A stretch of DNA of 64,000 bases from Albula goreensis. Lineage: Eukaryota; Chordata; Actinopteri; Albuliformes; Albulidae. Of this stretch, positions 61,972 to 64,000 are shown in pieces. Location: NCBI GenBank assembly GCA_022829145.1, contig CM040748.1, positions 8,113,501-8,177,500 of the forward strand, in the 5' to 3' direction. The notes below the pieces were generated by a model that did not search any database, was not told the DNA's origin, and worked only from the letters and a program-made list of their open reading frames with translations. The first letter of the stretch is position 1; the number at the start of each line of letters is the position of its first letter. A program made the translations under genes and the position numbers.

Positions 61972-64000
61972 TAGCTACATTTCCAAGCTCCTAACTTAAC
62001 TTATTGCCATAAAATATGTTTTGCCAAATAAGAGCCAATAAGATTATTTAAGTATCTGATGATTGTAAAAAATGTTGGATTGCATGCATATTATTTACAG
62101 AAGCATCGCAGGAGAATGGCATTATTAAGGCTTTGAATGATCTCTTCTGACTGGAGTGCTGCTTACACAATATTCCCATTTGTCTGAATTGTTACATACA
62201 ATGTATTTTCTTAACAAACCACATTTAGACACCGGGATGAAAGTGAGTTGAGTTATAGCACACTGGAATGTGAGGTTAGTGACATAGTCTAGAGCTGGAA
62301 ATATCAGACTAAACAGTAGCTAACATATCTTAGTCTTACCAGAGTTAGATGTATAAGAACCCACGGCATGTTTTGAGCATGCACATCCCTTTTGTCACCA
62401 GATACTTTAAAGGTCACTGCAAACCCCATTATGCTGTCTGTAATGAGTCCTGGCCACATGAGATTCCAGGTAACAAACCATTTTATTGCTCAGAAGAACC
62501 TATAAATAAGTACAGCTCTGATGTAATGATGTGTTAAATTTAGTGCATTAACACCCAGTGTTTTGCAAGTGTTAACAGCTGCAGGCTTGATAACTTAATG
62601 CCATGTTTGTCCTTCAGGACAGGTTGGTAATTGCTACAAGGAGCACTTCAGTTAATGCTGATAACCCATTCTATTTGTTTAGGCAAGTGCTGTAACAGCA
62701 ATACTCCACTCACTAAATAATCATAAAGTTGAAAGTACCAGGTGTTTCCATTTTATTGTGCCTTATGTACTTGTGCTAAATTTGTCCTTCTTCGGATATT
62801 TTATAATTTGACTTTGGAGTTCTTGGATCCAAGACGTTAAATATTCTTGGAGAAAGAGAACATACAAATGATTTATTGCCAGGCAATATAAGTGAAGTTC
62901 TTTAAGGTAATATGGATATTAATTCCAGAAAAGATGGCTAGCTAGCATTAAGAAGATAGGGAGATAGTAACAATTAATCAATTCTCATATGCCCTTGACT
63001 AGGCAACGAGTGCAATCCCTTCATTTATTCATTGTTCACTTTATTATTCTGGATATGAAACATACCAACCAATTCAAAATTCCTAGGTTTATGTGATCAG
63101 GTAATATAATTCTTATCTGTGCAGCATGATTTGGGATATAAAACAACCTATTCGTTTGGGGTCTGGTTCCACAGAGCATATTTCTCACTCTGACTTTCGC
63201 TGTGGTACTCAGTGTGGGTTTCAGTGTCGGCTGGAATGCAGCTGAAGATGTGTGCTTTCTCTATGCATGCTGAAAAGGTGCCCCAAGCTTTGGCTTTTCA
63301 GTTAGGCCTCAGAGAGCCTTTATGTCTCAGTATTGGGCAGAGAAGCAGACATGCCAGGATCTCTCCAGTAGCCACATAAACTAACCTTATGTATCAGTTG
63401 GTTAGTTGCTATTTATAAAAAAATTTTATATTTTAAATCAATATTTCATATTTACTTTTGAAAGATTACTAAAGGATAAGGTCACCACGAAAAGCATGTT
63501 TAGGAGAAGATAGAGGGAACAAGTGGCTCTCACCCTGAGGCAGCCAGAGTAGGATGGGGCCCCAATCTGTTTCCTTCCAAGGTTTCTTTCTTTTGTTAAA
63601 AAGAGACTCCTCACTTTCGGGGAGTGGTTTTGAAGGGATTTAGGCTAGAGTCTGCTGCAAAGTGTACTGAGCCCAAAGCACAATGCAAATTATTTTGATT
63701 TTCTTTGACATTTAAGCTATACTATTTCATACTGATGTGGATAAACCCCCCCCCCCCTTAAATGAAGATACTATCAAGTAATCCTTTACAACTGTTTGTC
63801 AGGCTGTTTAATTACAGCCTTGTGGCTGTCAATTTCAATGAAATATGTAAATTTCTCTTTCGTAACTCATGAGAATTCATGCAGAAGAAATTAAGAAAAT
63901 GGGCAGGTAATTAATCCTATATTCTTTTTATTATATATATCATACTGCAGTGGATTACATTTATCATTATTAACATAACTAACATGTTTGATTACCTGCT
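61972..64000. other. No gene seen
   Basis: AT-rich sequence to the window edge. A fragment at 62733-62760 (GGTGTTTCCATTTTATTG) is the complement of the terminal motif seen at 24500 and 35458. Otherwise no supported feature, and no exon of the IL4R gene that neighbours IL21R in mammals. Confidence 0.4.

Overview
The window reads as nuclear DNA of a ray-finned fish. Genes are split by short GT-AG introns, GC is low, simple repeats are long, and worn DNA transposons of the Tc1/mariner (IS630-type), pogo-like and hAT kinds are plentiful, with a tRNA-derived SINE. There is no bacterial or plasmid character. All exon coordinates were read by eye from splice sites and reading phase. Comparisons with human proteins are from memory of those families, not from a search.

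Layout. 1-14 kb is repeat-rich: a faint reverse-transcriptase fossil, a long CA repeat, an old Tc1 relic, a hairpin-forming inverted repeat and a sharply bounded IS630/Tc1-type transposon (11025-12927, long terminal inverted repeats, TA duplication). A few orphan exon-like stretches there may belong to an unidentified gene. 14.2-21.2 kb holds a complete 13-exon MFSD11/UNC93-family membrane protein gene on the plus strand. 21.8-28.8 kb holds EARS2 (mitochondrial glutamyl-tRNA synthetase), plus strand. 29.3-46.1 kb holds GGA2 (Golgi clathrin adaptor), plus strand, 17 exons. 51.4-57.4 kb holds an IL-21 receptor gene on the minus strand, 9 coding exons. 58-64 kb is gene-poor, with a worn Tc1 copy and a 31-unit minisatellite.

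The genes do separate jobs: a predicted transporter-like membrane protein, mitochondrial translation, TGN-to-endosome sorting and cytokine signalling. Their grouping is informative. EARS2-GGA2 adjacency and a nearby IL21R recall human 16p12. The MFSD11-type gene in the same block is notable because human MFSD11 lies on 17q25 with GGA3, so this copy may be an ancient duplicate of MFSD11 kept beside GGA2. The fish GGA2 also keeps an internal DEELM motif of the kind that self-inhibits GGA1/GGA3 and is degenerate in human GGA2.
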